From Mansonella perstans (lineage: Eukaryota; Nematoda; Chromadorea; Rhabditida; Onchocercidae), in assembly GCA_037074765.1 (NCBI GenBank), contig JBAMDO010000145.1, forward strand, positions 1 to 64,000: DNA of 64,000 nt, in the 5' to 3' direction. Of the stretch, positions 51,681 to 64,000 are shown in pieces. The position numbers were made by a program, and so were the translations under genes. The notes beneath the pieces are model-generated. The model saw nothing but the letters and a program-made list of their open reading frames with translations. It ran no database searches and was not told where the DNA came from. The first letter of the stretch is position 1; each line of letters opens with the position of its first letter.

Positions 51681-54600
51681 ATTCATTTCTCGTTTTTCCC
51701 GCTTTGGTTTTTCTCTCATTCAAATCGAGTTATTCGACAGTCTTACTCATCTAAATGAAAAGAAAAAGTTTTGTGAAGCTTCGACACCAAACTATGGCAT
51801 TCTCTTCGGTTTTTTTTTTCTTTTTTCAATTACCCAAATATTTTTGGTCTTTCTATGCTTCCATTCATTTTAGCATTAATTCAGGCATTCCAACTTCCTA
51901 TTTGGTCACTATTTTTCCTTTTTTTCCCCAAAAAAGAATTCTAATTTATAATTTCAGGCCACTTATCGTCTCTATTGTAGCTATGGCTTTTTTTTTGTTA
52001 TTCATTAACAATTCAATAGATTGAAATTTTTGCTCAAATATTCATTTATTCCATTTTCACTTATTTAAATATTAATCAAAATACTAGATTACATTTCTAA
52101 TATATTTTAAATTCGAATTGAAAGGAAAGTTTATTTACAGAAATATTTGTTTAAATCTATGTATAAATGGATCTTATAGTATTTTTATATTTTTTTACTG
52201 ATTACTTTATGGCTCAGTTAGAGTTACAATTGTTTTACGATATGGTTGGAAAAGTTGAAATAACTTTGATATAAAAATAAACTGAAAATTAATTTTTGAA
52301 TTTAACAATTTGCATTAAAATGATATAAGTAAGAATGTATAAGAAAATGCAAGAAGGTTGATTTATTTCAATTATTACTTTTCATTGCACCATAAAATTA
52401 AACTGAAAAAAAAAAATTTCGTAAAATGATTCGAAAATACAATGATGACCATAAATATTTGAAATACCAGTGATAGCTACTATCCAAAAAAGGAAGCTTA
52501 TCTTTTTGTATGACAAGTATGATTAGATTATTTTTGATTCATAAATCAGAAAATTAAATCATCATGATATTTTGGATTTATAATTGAAAAAAAAAAACGT
52601 ATATGAAGTTCAGTTTAAAATGCTAATCATCAAATACGGTATTTGTATGTTAATCTTTTTGATTTATACTAATTCGAATTATGCCATCAATTATTTGACC
52701 TGTTTAAATGATCTGTAGTAATAACCTGATTGCTCGACTATTTTTTGATTTGAATAGCTATCGTATTCTGTGCTAATTTTTATTGGCAAAATTCTCTGCG
52801 AAACTTCAAACTCAATCATTTTCCATTCCACGAGAATAGTTTTGACACAATAGATGAAGGAATAGTGGATAGTATTCACTCTTATAATTGTCACATCGTG
52901 AAGGATTAAAATGGTGACAAATAGTGTGTAGCTGCCAAATAGGTAGTGTAATAATTGAAGATATCTCTAAGTGGATAAGGTAAGTGGTCATTGAGGAGTT
53001 GTTGCTACAGGGTGAGTAATAATGTTTGCAAACGATGAAATTTTATTGATCATTACGATCAAATATAATATATGCACATATATTACATTTACATTCAATA
53101 TACATTCACATACAAAAATAATTTTTTTTTTAAAAATCTTTCAAACATCAATAATTTAGTCGTTGACAATTTTTGGATTACATTTTAGGAATGTTATTTA
53201 AAAAAAAAACAAACAAACAAATGATTGCAATGATTGAGTTAAATATTAAAGAGATTTCTCCATTTTTGATTCAATGAAAATTTTTTTTTTTTTTTTTGTT
53301 TGCGCCAAGAGAAATTAGTAATTGAGCTGATTGTTTTTTTTTTTCAACTTTTTTTTTTCTGTTTTGTTTGAGAAATGAATGAGAGCAATATGGTGATTGT
53401 CATTTGTCACTCAAAATGTACTTCAATCTTTGCTACTACGATGAGCAATCAAAATCGCTCAATCATCAATTCCACATCCTTTTTCTCAAAGAAAACTTTC
53501 ATCATACAATTCACCCACAGAATTTCATCGAATTGCATATAATTTTCTTTCAAAACTTTTCCCATCAAAATATTTCCATTTCACATTGTCGCATATATTT
53601 GCATATATTTTTATTTATTTAAATTAATGAATTTAATTTTACGAATGTGAAAATTGTAAGATGCAAAAAAGCATAGTTATTTTATATGTTATAAGAATCA
53701 CTGAAAAAATAATTTCAATTATTTCAAAATAAGCAATTACTTAGCAAAAAAGAAAGTGAATATTGGTTGTCAGATAATTCAAATAACATCTTAAAAGATT
53801 GGATTGAAATTTTTTAAAGTATAGAAAATTTTAAAAAAAAAAAGCATATATATTGCTTGTGGCCCAGTTCATTTAAATTATTTCTTCTTAGGACATGCTG
53901 TAATTTAGTATACTTGATAAATGTGATTTACTATTTTTTTCTTTCTTTCATTACTCCTCGCTTTTTTTTCTTTGTGAAATATTTGTAGCTAAAAATATTT
54001 ATCATTTATTATTTGCTAAGTTGAATTTTTTACTTTTTTTAATGAGAATGTAATAAAATTTTTATGAAATCTTTATGAAATCTTCTTGAAACTTTAAAAT
54101 GTGATAAAATTTTTAAACGCTAGTAAAATAATCCAGTTCTATTAATAAGATACAATTTTAATAATATTAAAAGAAAGTTTTGTAATATATACATAAATGA
54201 AATATATTTTACTATTCGTTCCTTTAAATCTTCATATGTTGACAAAAAATTCCACATGAATTTCATTTAATTTGATTTATCATTGTTTAGACATTTCCGA
54301 ATTATTAAATTCAATTTGCATCATTTTTTTTATCCTTGATTTTATTAAATTTATTTAAATTATCACCCTAGTCATATTATCGGTAACTTTCAAATTTTTT
54401 AACCATTTTAAAATTTTATAAGCATTTATTTGTGCTTTATAATGATTTAAAAACATTTCTTCAACAAATAATCTCTTTCCTTTTCTTTTAGTTAAATATA
54501 CATATTAGAATACCGCAATACTCATAAATTTAGTTGTAAGGAAGTATAAGCTCAATTTTATTTGAAAAAAATTATGCAAAGGTGAGGTATGCAAAATTCA

Positions 54601-56800
54601 ACCATTCAAATATGCATCAATTTAACCTTACAATACAGTTTGACAAATACAGTATCAATTCATCCTTACGTGTTACTTTGTCAAACTACTGACTTTTTCC
54701 ATTAATTCATTAATATACTCAAGAATATATTGATCATTATGTAAGATGAAAGTCTCAAAGGATTATTGTCAGCAATAGTTTTATAGTTATTTATCTTCCG
54801 TTCCAGTAGTATTAGTACAGTAAAACTTATTCATCCTTATAAGAAAAAATCTACATTTTATATATTCATGTGTAATTGAAATTTTCAAAATGCAATTTAG
54901 ATAGATGATGATTGCTAATATTTAGAGGTTATAAGGCTGATACATTTACTGTTTTTATGGATTTGTCACCAAACTGCTAGTCTGTCCTGAATGAAGCAAC
55001 ATTAATTTTTCAATTTTGAAAATTTTTGAAAAGTGAATTAAAGTCTTATAATTATATTAAACCCTGTGACTATCATTGGAAAAAGTTGTAATAAATGCAT
55101 CACAAACATAAAAAATATTTTTTGCTCCATCATACTATTTGAATTTGTCAAAAAATCCATGAGATATTGTTACTTCTTGACGAATCTGTTCTGGTCTGTT
55201 TATCTATCGTACTGTTTCATAAAGTTATAAAATCCATGCGATATTGTTATTAAATCTCTTCTGTTCTGTTTCTTGTCTTACTAAAATTATAAATTAGTGG
55301 GAAAGTTCACGGACTCAATTAGCTCCAAAATACTCAAATTTCAATGAGAAAAAGCGAAATGATAATATATCATCACGGATCTTGCGATAATTATCATTGC
55401 TTATCAATTAGGCCATATGTTATTTAATATATTAGATACGATTAAACTTATTGCATTATTATTTAAAAATTTTTTCCACACAATAATCATTTTGTTCATT
55501 AAATTTTGAATGAAAATTTAATTAACACAAATGCAGATTTTCCATCATTATTGTAATATGATAATTATTATTATTCAAAATTTATTACTAAATTCTTTTT
55601 TTTTGATTCTAAAGGTAGTTGTTTTACTTGTTAGCATTAGTATAATTACGATCATGAAAAAACAACAATAAGAGTGCAATCTATTGCTAAGAAGTCAAGA
55701 ATTTAGTCTAAAAATAAATTTTTTTTGAAATTTCAAAAAAGTTGGTTATTTGTTATTTCTGACAAAAGAAATATTTCTTTTTTATAATGAATAAGCTTTA
55801 GCAAATAGATACAATAGTAACTGGCATATAATTTTTTATTTTCTTGCAATAATATATAAATTTTAAAAAATTTCAAAAGTTGCGATTAAAGTGTTTGTGC
55901 TAGTAGTGAGTGATAATGAAAATGATGAATAGGAGAATTTCGAGAAAAAAAAAAGGGATGAAATATGTGTTGTAAAAGGAATATACAAATACAGTACACC
56001 CATCATTCTTTCTCCCTCTTCTTCCACTTCGATCATCACTTTCATCAACAAAAACCCACAATTTTCATTTTATCCTTGGCATATGTTCAAAAAATTGTGA
56101 AGTGTTAGAATTGATGAATAGATCGGCTGGATGGGTAATAAAAAAAAAGGCCAAACGATTTTACAATTCACCGCCTGACAAATTCAATATATTACCCTTT
56201 TTGCACTTTATAGAAAGTATTTATTTTTTTTTTTTTTTTTTTTTTTTTTGTAAATTTTTCAAATGCAAAAAGAGACTAGTATATTCCAGAAAAAATTTTT
56301 ATTCCAGAAAAAAAAAGTTTGTATCATTTTTCCATCATTTATGCACATTTTATCGACAATCATAATTTGCTATAAGATAGAATGTAAAAGCCTAATGAAA
56401 TGAATTGAGTAAAAAGTAAGATAATTCAAAGGACGTTGCCTGGGATAGTGCATTTTAACTTTCATCATAATAAAAGGAATAAATTTGTATTATTGAAAAA
56501 TTCAAATATCATTCATTACATATTATCATCGATCTATGTTATTACAATTTTAGTGAAATCTTAATTACATTCAAAATGTGAAATGGAAATTACTTTACAA
56601 GTAAAAATATTTAGAATTAATATGCTCCATTTTTTTAAATTTTTTTCATTTTTTTTATTTGTCTCATTAAGCTATAATTTTGTATGTCAAATCTTTATAA
56701 CAATACTCACAAATTAAGAAAAAAAAAAAAAAAAAAAAAAAAAGTAGTTTAAAAAGTAGTTTTATGTAAAACTACTTTTTTACTTATTACGAATATTAAT
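51681..56800. other. Gene-poor AT-rich sequence
   Basis: Homopolymer T runs (53281-53297, 56223-56249) and A runs (56718-56742). One coding-like patch is listed separately (52726-52880). Other short open frames lack splice or similarity support. Confidence 0.45.
52726..52880 (-). other. Candidate coding exon, minus strand
   Basis: Between an acceptor ATTATAAG and a donor CAATCAG|GTTATT the minus strand is open and reads VNTIHYSFIYCVKTILVEWK, MIEFEVSQRILPIKIS and EYDSYSNQKIVEQS. The mix of charged and aliphatic residues is protein-like, but no family is recognised. Like the patches at 40729 and 48706 it is on the minus strand, so all three could belong to one long-intron gene. Confidence 0.3.
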
Positions 56801-56818
56801 ACACAGCAATGATTTTTT

Positions 56819-57010
56819 CCAAATTTGCAAATTTCGAAGCGGTCAATTGACAATTAAAATTTTAACAATATTCATCAATGACTTTTTCCTTTTTACACCC
56901 TGAAGTTTGATTTTTTTTTTAGAAATTCGCAAATTTCGAAGCAGTTAATTGACAATTAAAATTTTAACAATGTTCATCAATGACTTTTTTCATTTTACAG
57001 TCTGAAGTTT
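56819..57010. repeat. 110-bp tandem duplication
   Basis: Two copies share GCAAATTTCGAAGC, CAATTGACAATTAAAATTTT, CAATG or CAATATTCATC and CTGAAGTTT. They start near 56824 and 56934. Divergence is a few per cent by eye. Confidence 0.88.
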
Positions 57011-58729
57011 TGGTATAGAAATGCGAAAAGAAAATGACAGGTGTACATTGTCAACTACTATTTTCATTTTTCTATTCAATGAAAAGCGGAATGAAATCAA
57101 AGCTATTGTAAATTACTACAGATTTTATTTGCAGTATAGAAATGTTGACGTAGTACAGTCTAGTCAAATTGTCACCAACTTTCAATCTATGCGATTTTTT
57201 TCAGCTTATCAATAATGATGATAGTGTTGGATTTGATTTTGTTCCTTGTACTTTCATATATATGTGACAAAATTGAACGATGTTTTTTTCATGGATTACT
57301 GCCGGCCAAAGATTATGAATTTCAAAAAAAAAAAAAAAAAATTTAAACTTTCTATCCATTTTCTTAAGTGTACTATTTGAAATTAAAATTTGATATGGAA
57401 AATTTTTTTCATGTCAAATTAACAAAATATTTTTGATATAATTGAATTCTCCTGGATTTATTATGAAGAAAAAGCCAGCTTTTTTCACAAAATTTTTGCT
57501 TATTTTATTGTGTAAAATTATTCCATCACAAATAATTTTGACATTTTGATTTTTGGCTCAATTTCAACGATCTCTTAAATTTTACTGTTAAGGTGGGGAA
57601 AGATTGAGGTGATAATAACTTATCAAATTATGAATCGATACATTATGATTTTCACGATAGCTACAATTAACATTATCAATTTTGAATCGAAAAATTATTC
57701 ACATTGTACTCTAACAAAAGTATCAATAAGTATTGATGTGTTGTAAGAACTCGTTAATAAAATAAAATTTATTTAATATACTGATTGAAATTTCTCTAGT
57801 TTAATTTATAAATTTATCTAGTAAAATTTTCGAATGAAATTTCCATTTTCATTACTTTTTCTTCTCAAAAATACCGAACAAATTCCAGGGAAAATTTTTT
57901 TTTTAAAAAGTGAAATATTTTTGAGGGAAACAAAATGTATCAGCTATTCCTTTTCTCTTATGCCTTTTTGCATTTAATTGGCACAAATCGAATGCTATTC
58001 ATTTAGAATTCCAATTCAGATTCGAAAAAAAAAATCTTTTATTTTGATATTGATGATGATAATAACACCTGAAGAATCATCAACCATTATAAAATATCCC
58101 AACTATCTTTCGATAGCCACAATAACCTGATTCTTTTTCAACTGGTCACTTTCTCTCTTTTTTCATTTCATTCATATCATCCATCCATAAAGCAATTCTG
58201 CTACTTTATTTTCATTCTATTTGATATTCACAGCCTCTTATTTCATTTATTTATTTACTTTTTTTTTTCTTTTTTTTTTTTTTGTTCCTTCAATAGAATG
58301 TATTTTACCTTGTACATCATTGCACCAAATATTATACAAATATAATTTTTGCAAAAAGGTTTTTTTTGCTTTGTTTTTTTTTTACTATTCATAAATGCAA
58401 TTTTATTTTTTTCTTATTTTTTATATTTTCAAGAAACGCAGAAAAATTTAATTTTCATTTGTTATTGTCGCTGTTTTTATCATCGTTAAAAGTTATTGCA
58501 ATAGTATGATTTCGATGCTTTTACATACATATATAAAATTTTACATTATTTGAAAATTTTCACATTCCGCTGCAAAATAATTTTTCATCAATTGGTTTTT
58601 CTTTCCCAATTTTTAAATAATTCAAAATTTCAAGCATACATGAATGTGTGAGATAAATAAGCAAACATGTTTGATTAAAATTAATAATGAGCAAATATGG
58701 AAAATACGGGAAAATTTTAAATTGATTAA

Positions 58730-58791
58730 TATTAATATCAACAATAATGATGATAATAATAACTACAACAATAATAATAGTAATATTAATA

Positions 58792-58849
<58 letters not shown>

Positions 58850-58852
58850 GCA
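58730..58852. repeat. (AAT)n/(GATAAT)n triplet repeat
   Basis: Near-perfect AATAAT with interspersed GATAATG. It produces poly-Asn and poly-Ile reading frames that should be ignored. Confidence 0.92.
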
Positions 58853-60634
58853 AAAATGGAAATATGGGAAAAAATTAAATTGATCAAAATTAATTGTTAA
58901 AATTAATTACTATTAATAATAATATGTTCTATTACACTACTACTATTACATTGATCACTATGATGATTTTCTCTTTTTTCTTCTCACAATACACTATATA
59001 TAGCATTTTAAGAAATTGGAAATTTATAAAAATGTTTTTAATTTAAATTTGCAAAAAATGTTTTAAAAATAGAATGCAGTAACGAGAAGGCAAATTTAAA
59101 TTAATTACTTTTCAAATTTCTTCTCCAGCAATATATCATTCATTCATAATTATAGATTTTATTACACCTATTTCCTGTTTTATAAGATTGTAAAAAAGCA
59201 ATTAGAAAAAGTGGAAATGTTTGAATAAAAAGGATGACATAAAATTGATCACGTACAGTCTTTTTGTTATTTATCCTAAAATTATTCCTTTTTCTTACTC
59301 AATCATCAAATCTGTAAAATTTCAGCATCGTATTCAATTGATTGAAAAAAACTTCTCGTATTTGTTTACAATAATTATCAAAAAAAAAAACTTGTTTTTT
59401 GAAATTTTAGAAAGCGTTGAATGATTATTATCATTTTTTGCTTTGCCAGCTATTTTATTCCATTGCGATAGTTTAAAGTGATAGAAATTTAAGTTAAATT
59501 TAAAAAATATATCGATGAAAAATTTTTGCACCTCTAACATCAAAGAGAGTGAGAGGATACAGAAATATTATTATTGTTGTTAGAAAGATTGAAATTATCA
59601 CTGTCATTTGATTATCATTGTTGTCATGACGATATTTGCTCTTCTGCTATAACAAATTGATTCTACACATTTTTCATTAAAATTTTGACCATCCATCTTC
59701 TCGTTCATTTAAAAGCTTTTGTCTTGTCTTCTATTCTAATAAATTATAAGTAGCGGAAAATTTATCACCTGTTTTTTTTCTTTTTTATTTTAAATTGCAT
59801 TTAGCTATGCTAGCATTTCAAAAATATCTGGTAGCAATAATTTTTCACTATTTTAAAAATTTCAAAAACCTCATTAAATGAATTTTAGAAGTCTTTTTTT
59901 CATTTTGAATTTGCTTTTCGCATTTCATATTATTTAAAAAACAAAAATTTAGAAATAATTTGCGGAATTAGCTAAAAATCAAAATAAAAATAAGTTTTTT
60001 TAAACTTGTATTTCATCTTCTCGTTTACCGTACTTTATTATTTATTTGACTCTTTTCATGTTTTCTTTTTTTCTTTAATCAAAATAAATTGGAAGAAAAA
60101 AACGTACACTTACACATTTTTTCAATTTTTACTGTTTTTAAATCTTTAAGCAAATTCATTTTATCATATTTTGCTTTTCGTCTGACTTTTTCAAAAATCA
60201 TCATAACTTTTAAAATGATTTAACATGAATAATTTAGGAGAAATGATTTTAGCACTGAATGAATGAACAAAATTTTCATTAAATCTGAAAATCATATGTT
60301 ATTAATATTTTTATGATAATCCATTGATAATTGCAATCGATCGTAGATTTGATAAATTAAATTAAGTAATCCACGGCTTGAATAAATGGTCTGACAAATT
60401 GCTCATTGTCCATCAATAATATCAGAAATGTTAAAAGTTTGGATGGACAAAATAAACGCATTTGGAAAGTTTTGCTGGAGTAACTTCTTGAAAAGTTTGT
60501 TATAGAAAATGTTGTTTGAAATATTGCGAGCTAATTTTTTGCTTCATACTTTGTTAGCAATTGTTAGCAATACTTTTGTTCATTTCAACCTGTTACTGTA
60601 TTATTTATATTATTTTTATTTACTTTTATTTCAG

Positions 60635-60710
60635 TCTATCTGACAAAGAATTACTAAATATCACATCGATGATTGTATTTCAAAATGTTGCCGACAAACG
60701 ATCTATCGTA
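60635..60710 (+). other. Candidate internal exon, plus strand
   Basis: A strong nematode-type acceptor (TTTTATTTCAG) and donor (GTAAGG) bound 76 bases. They are open in one frame and read LSDKELLNITSMIVFQNVAD then KRSIV; the other two frames have stops. Entry phase is 2 and exit phase 0. Its base composition is less AT-rich than its flanks. No partner exon was found within the window. Confidence 0.4.
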
Positions 60711-61870
60711 GTAAGGTGGTAGCACAAAATTATTTTTGTTTCGAAATTGATCATGTTATTACAGTAATTTCGATGAAAAAAACATCCTTTTTTATCTTTT
60801 TTTCCTGGTATGAATTTTTAAAATTTTATTTAAAACCTAATCAGTTAAATTTTTTAGATTTCATATTAAAATTACAATTGATAGAAGCTAAAATAATGTA
60901 TGACATTGTACATTAATTTACACCGAAATTTCTGGAAATATCCAGGCTTATTTATATTAAACTTTAAAACAGATGGAAAAAAGAACTCTGTCAATATTAG
61001 ATCAATCAAATTATTATTTATGTCAAAAAAAGACTGGAGAAAGGACCTCATAGGACTGAAAATTAATTAAATACACTGTTCAATGAATAATCTTCAAAAA
61101 AAAAAAAAATTATTAAATGCAATTTAATAAATTCGTGCATAACTTGAAATGTAAATAAAATACTTATTAACCTTTTATTTGTACATCTGAGTTTAATTCA
61201 CGTAACACTTTTATCTGTATATTTGAATGCAATTTAAGTAATACTTTTATTTACATATTTGAAATTGATTCACATAACGTGGAAAGAGATAATTGATGGA
61301 TAAATTATTTAATACAGAAAATGATTGAAAGTGAAATGAAAAAGGTTAAGGTTTTCCTTTGCAGAAAAGAAGCAAAGAATTGCAAATGTGAAATTTTTTT
61401 TTATAAAATTTTAAGAGAATAATCAAAACTTGAACTGGATTAAGTTAATTTAAAAAAAAAAAAATTGAATTAAAACAAAAATAAAAAAAAAAAAAACAAA
61501 ACATTGGCTCTCTTCAACGTTTTATTTTTGGCATATTATCATACAACGATATTATTTTAGAAAAAAAAAAAAAAAGTTTTCTGCTAAAATAACAATTTCC
61601 CAGTGAACATTGTTCAGTTGATTCATCAATGTTTTAGAAGGGAAAAAGAGAGTTAGAGAGAGAGAATTTAAAAAGAGGATAAAATGAAAAGGGTTTCAAA
61701 TGAAAGAGGCTATTGCTTGCTTCGTTCCTTTTAACTTTGATTCTATAAAAAAAAGTAAAAAAGTATTAAAACTTTTTCTCTTCAATTTCCCAAATAATTT
61801 TATCCACCAGCAAAAATTTTTTTTCCTCTTCATCAATACATCAAAAACAAATGATGTATAAGCTTAAGCT

Positions 61871-61893
61871 TTGGCTTAGGCTTTAGGCTCAGG
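61871..61893. repeat. Short degenerate TTAGGC-like run
   Basis: TTGGCTTAGGCTTTAGGCTC resembles the nematode telomere repeat TTAGGC in about two to three imperfect copies. It is too short to be a functional telomere; it may be chance or an interstitial remnant. Confidence 0.35.
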
Positions 61894-64000
61894 ATTAAGA
61901 GCAGTAATTTCAAGCATTTCAAATTATTCACAAAATTTCAATTATTCACATTTCACATATTTATTTTGGATTGCACCATTTAAAGTTATTTCAACATATT
62001 AAAATCTCTGCCTCTCTATTCTGCTCTCTTTTCTCTCACCATCTCTCTATCTTTTTCCCTTGTTTGTTACATGATATTTCTGTTTAAAAATTTATTTTAA
62101 AATTATAAAAAAATATTTACTTCCTTCTTACTTCCTTTATTCTTAGTAATAAAATTTATTACTCAATTCACAATAAAAATAAAGGGAGAAATAGAAGGAA
62201 AAAATGAGAGAGGTGTAAGTTACATCGTTGATATTTCCATTTAAATATGATTAAATTTACTCACTTTTTCGCTTTTATGACTTCAAATTATCAGTTCTGA
62301 TTGCGAAAATTCGTTGTTTGCACATTTGCGCTCAATCATTTACTCTGTGTCCAGTTGGTGTCCATTTTTCAAAAAAATTTTAGAGTATATACATATATAT
62401 ATATATATAGTATGTGCGATATTAGCTACTTAGAATAGAAACCTTTGGTCCATTTTTTTGTCCTTTGATTCTTCGAATTATTCATAAATAATATAAATGA
62501 GAGTATAAGGCAAATTCGATTAATTGTATCAATAAGTTTGATTTTAAACAATATTACAATGTCAATAATCTTTGGAAAAAGTTTCATTATAAAGTAGATA
62601 GATGGTTATTTGTTGTCAACATCCTATAAACGAGTTTCAAGTTATTGGATGATTAAAAAAAGATTGATCGTAATCTGAAAAATATACGATAATTATCTCG
62701 TCATTTATCAATTTCGGCGAATTTGAATGGCTGGTGTTACGGTAAATTAACAATTTAAATGCACCAATGATCAAATTGTTGGTATTAGAAATAAAACAAA
62801 TAGAGATAATTTAAATTGATAATTTAATCTAATCGGTAAGAGAAATTTATTTTGTCCAAAAATTACTATTCACTTTTTTTGAAGTAATGCCAATAATTAA
62901 ATGAATAAAAATACAAATTTTTATTTGCAACAGACATCAACAGTAAAAGTTTATACTGGATCAAAATTTTATCATAAATATTATAACTTGGCTCTTTAAT
63001 TTGTAATTATGGTGAAGGGAGTGATAAGAATTATTTCTGGACAGAATTATCTTTCAGGCAGTGTTTCTATATTTATACATTGATCAAATTAGTTTACACT
63101 GCTCCTCTACTATACAAGTTTTGTCTAGGATTATAACAAAAAGTACAAGACTACAATAGAAAGTTTGAATCTGCTTTAATTTTTTTTTTTACAGTTAATC
63201 GAAAACCATTCCTCTTTTATTAGTTCATTGCTATTTGTGATTAAAAATTTCTAAAATTTCAAATTATTTTAATTTTTTGAACTTCGACAAAGTCAGATAA
63301 AAATTCAATTTGAATTTTGTATTATGATGGAACGAAATAACAATTTTGTTATTGTGGGCGTAATAAGTAAATGCCTTATCATCCGAACGTTTTAAAAGTC
63401 AGATGACATCATCATCATTATGAACCGAAAGGTGAAATCGCCAGGACCATTTTAAACTAACAAATTAATTACAGTCAAAATTTTCAATTACTTTTTTGAT
63501 TTAACTATTTTCAAATTCAGTTTCTTTACACCTTTTTTTTTCTTGTATATATAGTAATATACGATTAAATTTGAATAAATTGCTTAATATTATACGTCCT
63601 GCATAACTTAATGTTTTTTTTTTTTTTTTTTTAAATTATTTTTATTTCTTTCTATATATTTCCTTTTCATTGCCTTATTTTCCAGTCTCTCTTTCTTTCA
63701 AAAAAGCATCACCTGTATGAAAGGTTTTCATTATGTTTCTCCTGAAATTGTCACATTGCTTTTTTCTCATCAACAAAATGCAAGAAGAAATTTCAATTTT
63801 TTTTTAATAAAACACTTTTTTGTAAAAAGAAAAAACCAGAAATTAATTAATACGTACCCATCAGTTTGCAATATCTAAACGAATAACTTAAAAAATTTTT
63901 CTCTCCTAATGAATTTTGAAGAAAATTCTTTCAAACTTACTTATACTTAAAAGTACTTTTGCGTAAGCTAGTTAAAATGTATATTGATCCGATACGAATC

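Larger units (their letters stand above)
57011..64000. other. Gene-poor AT-rich sequence to window end
   Basis: Contains an AAT triplet tract (58730-58852), a TA run near 62391-62408, and many A/T homopolymers. The only splice-bounded open patch is at 60635-60710. A 64-residue open frame at 57021-57215 overlaps the end of the 110-bp duplication and has no splice support. Confidence 0.45.

Noticed and set aside
53404..53622. Open frames on both strands near 53.5 kb
   Set aside because: Neither has convincing splice borders or recognisable similarity, and both contain biased AT-driven residues.
58560..58883. Poly-Ile and poly-Asn reading frames
   Set aside because: Translation of an AAT triplet repeat in both directions; no gene evidence.

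Overview
This window looks like nuclear DNA of a filarial nematode (family Onchocercidae). It is very AT-rich. Its genes have many short exons with TTTTCAG-type acceptors, and several are nematode-flavoured (paired C6 domains with a thrombospondin-1 repeat, small orphan secreted and membrane proteins). It also holds a decayed fragment of a bacterial BON-domain gene that reads like Wolbachia, as expected of nuclear Wolbachia transfers in filariae. The species cannot be fixed from the sequence alone. All exon models below come from reading splice sites, phases and protein similarity by eye.

Layout. (1) 1-10749, plus strand: a large surface or secreted protein whose 5' end lies outside the window. 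It has a long Thr/Ala/Pro/Val/Lys mucin-like repeat, two six-cysteine C6 domains made by duplication of a three-exon module, Pro/Thr linkers, one TSP1 domain, and two possible ends, one soluble and one with a transmembrane helix. (2) 12318-13323, minus: a 152-residue secreted protein of unknown family. (3) 15400-15760: the Wolbachia-like BON pseudogene. (4) 16886-17443, plus: enhancer of rudimentary (ERH), with an unexplained antisense coding-like patch just upstream. (5) 18265-26099, minus: a 26-exon HD-PTP/PTPN23 (EGO-2-type) Bro1 protein without a phosphatase domain, convergent with ERH. (6) 30600-34204, plus: a strongly divergent 14-3-3-like protein with basic N-terminal and long C-terminal extensions, and a damaged phosphopeptide pocket. 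(7) 35783-37179, plus: a 197-residue four-helix membrane protein.

From 37180 to the end there is almost no gene-like sequence: about 27 kb of AT-rich DNA with microsatellites, minisatellites, a tRNA-like relic and a few isolated coding-like patches with splice-like borders. These patches may be exons of long-intron genes that reach beyond the window.

The genes do not form one pathway. ERH and EGO-2/HD-PTP are conserved housekeeping or regulatory genes (RNA metabolism; endosomal sorting). The mucin/C6/TSP1 protein and the secreted protein are candidates for the parasite surface or secretome. The most novel item is the 14-3-3-like gene.
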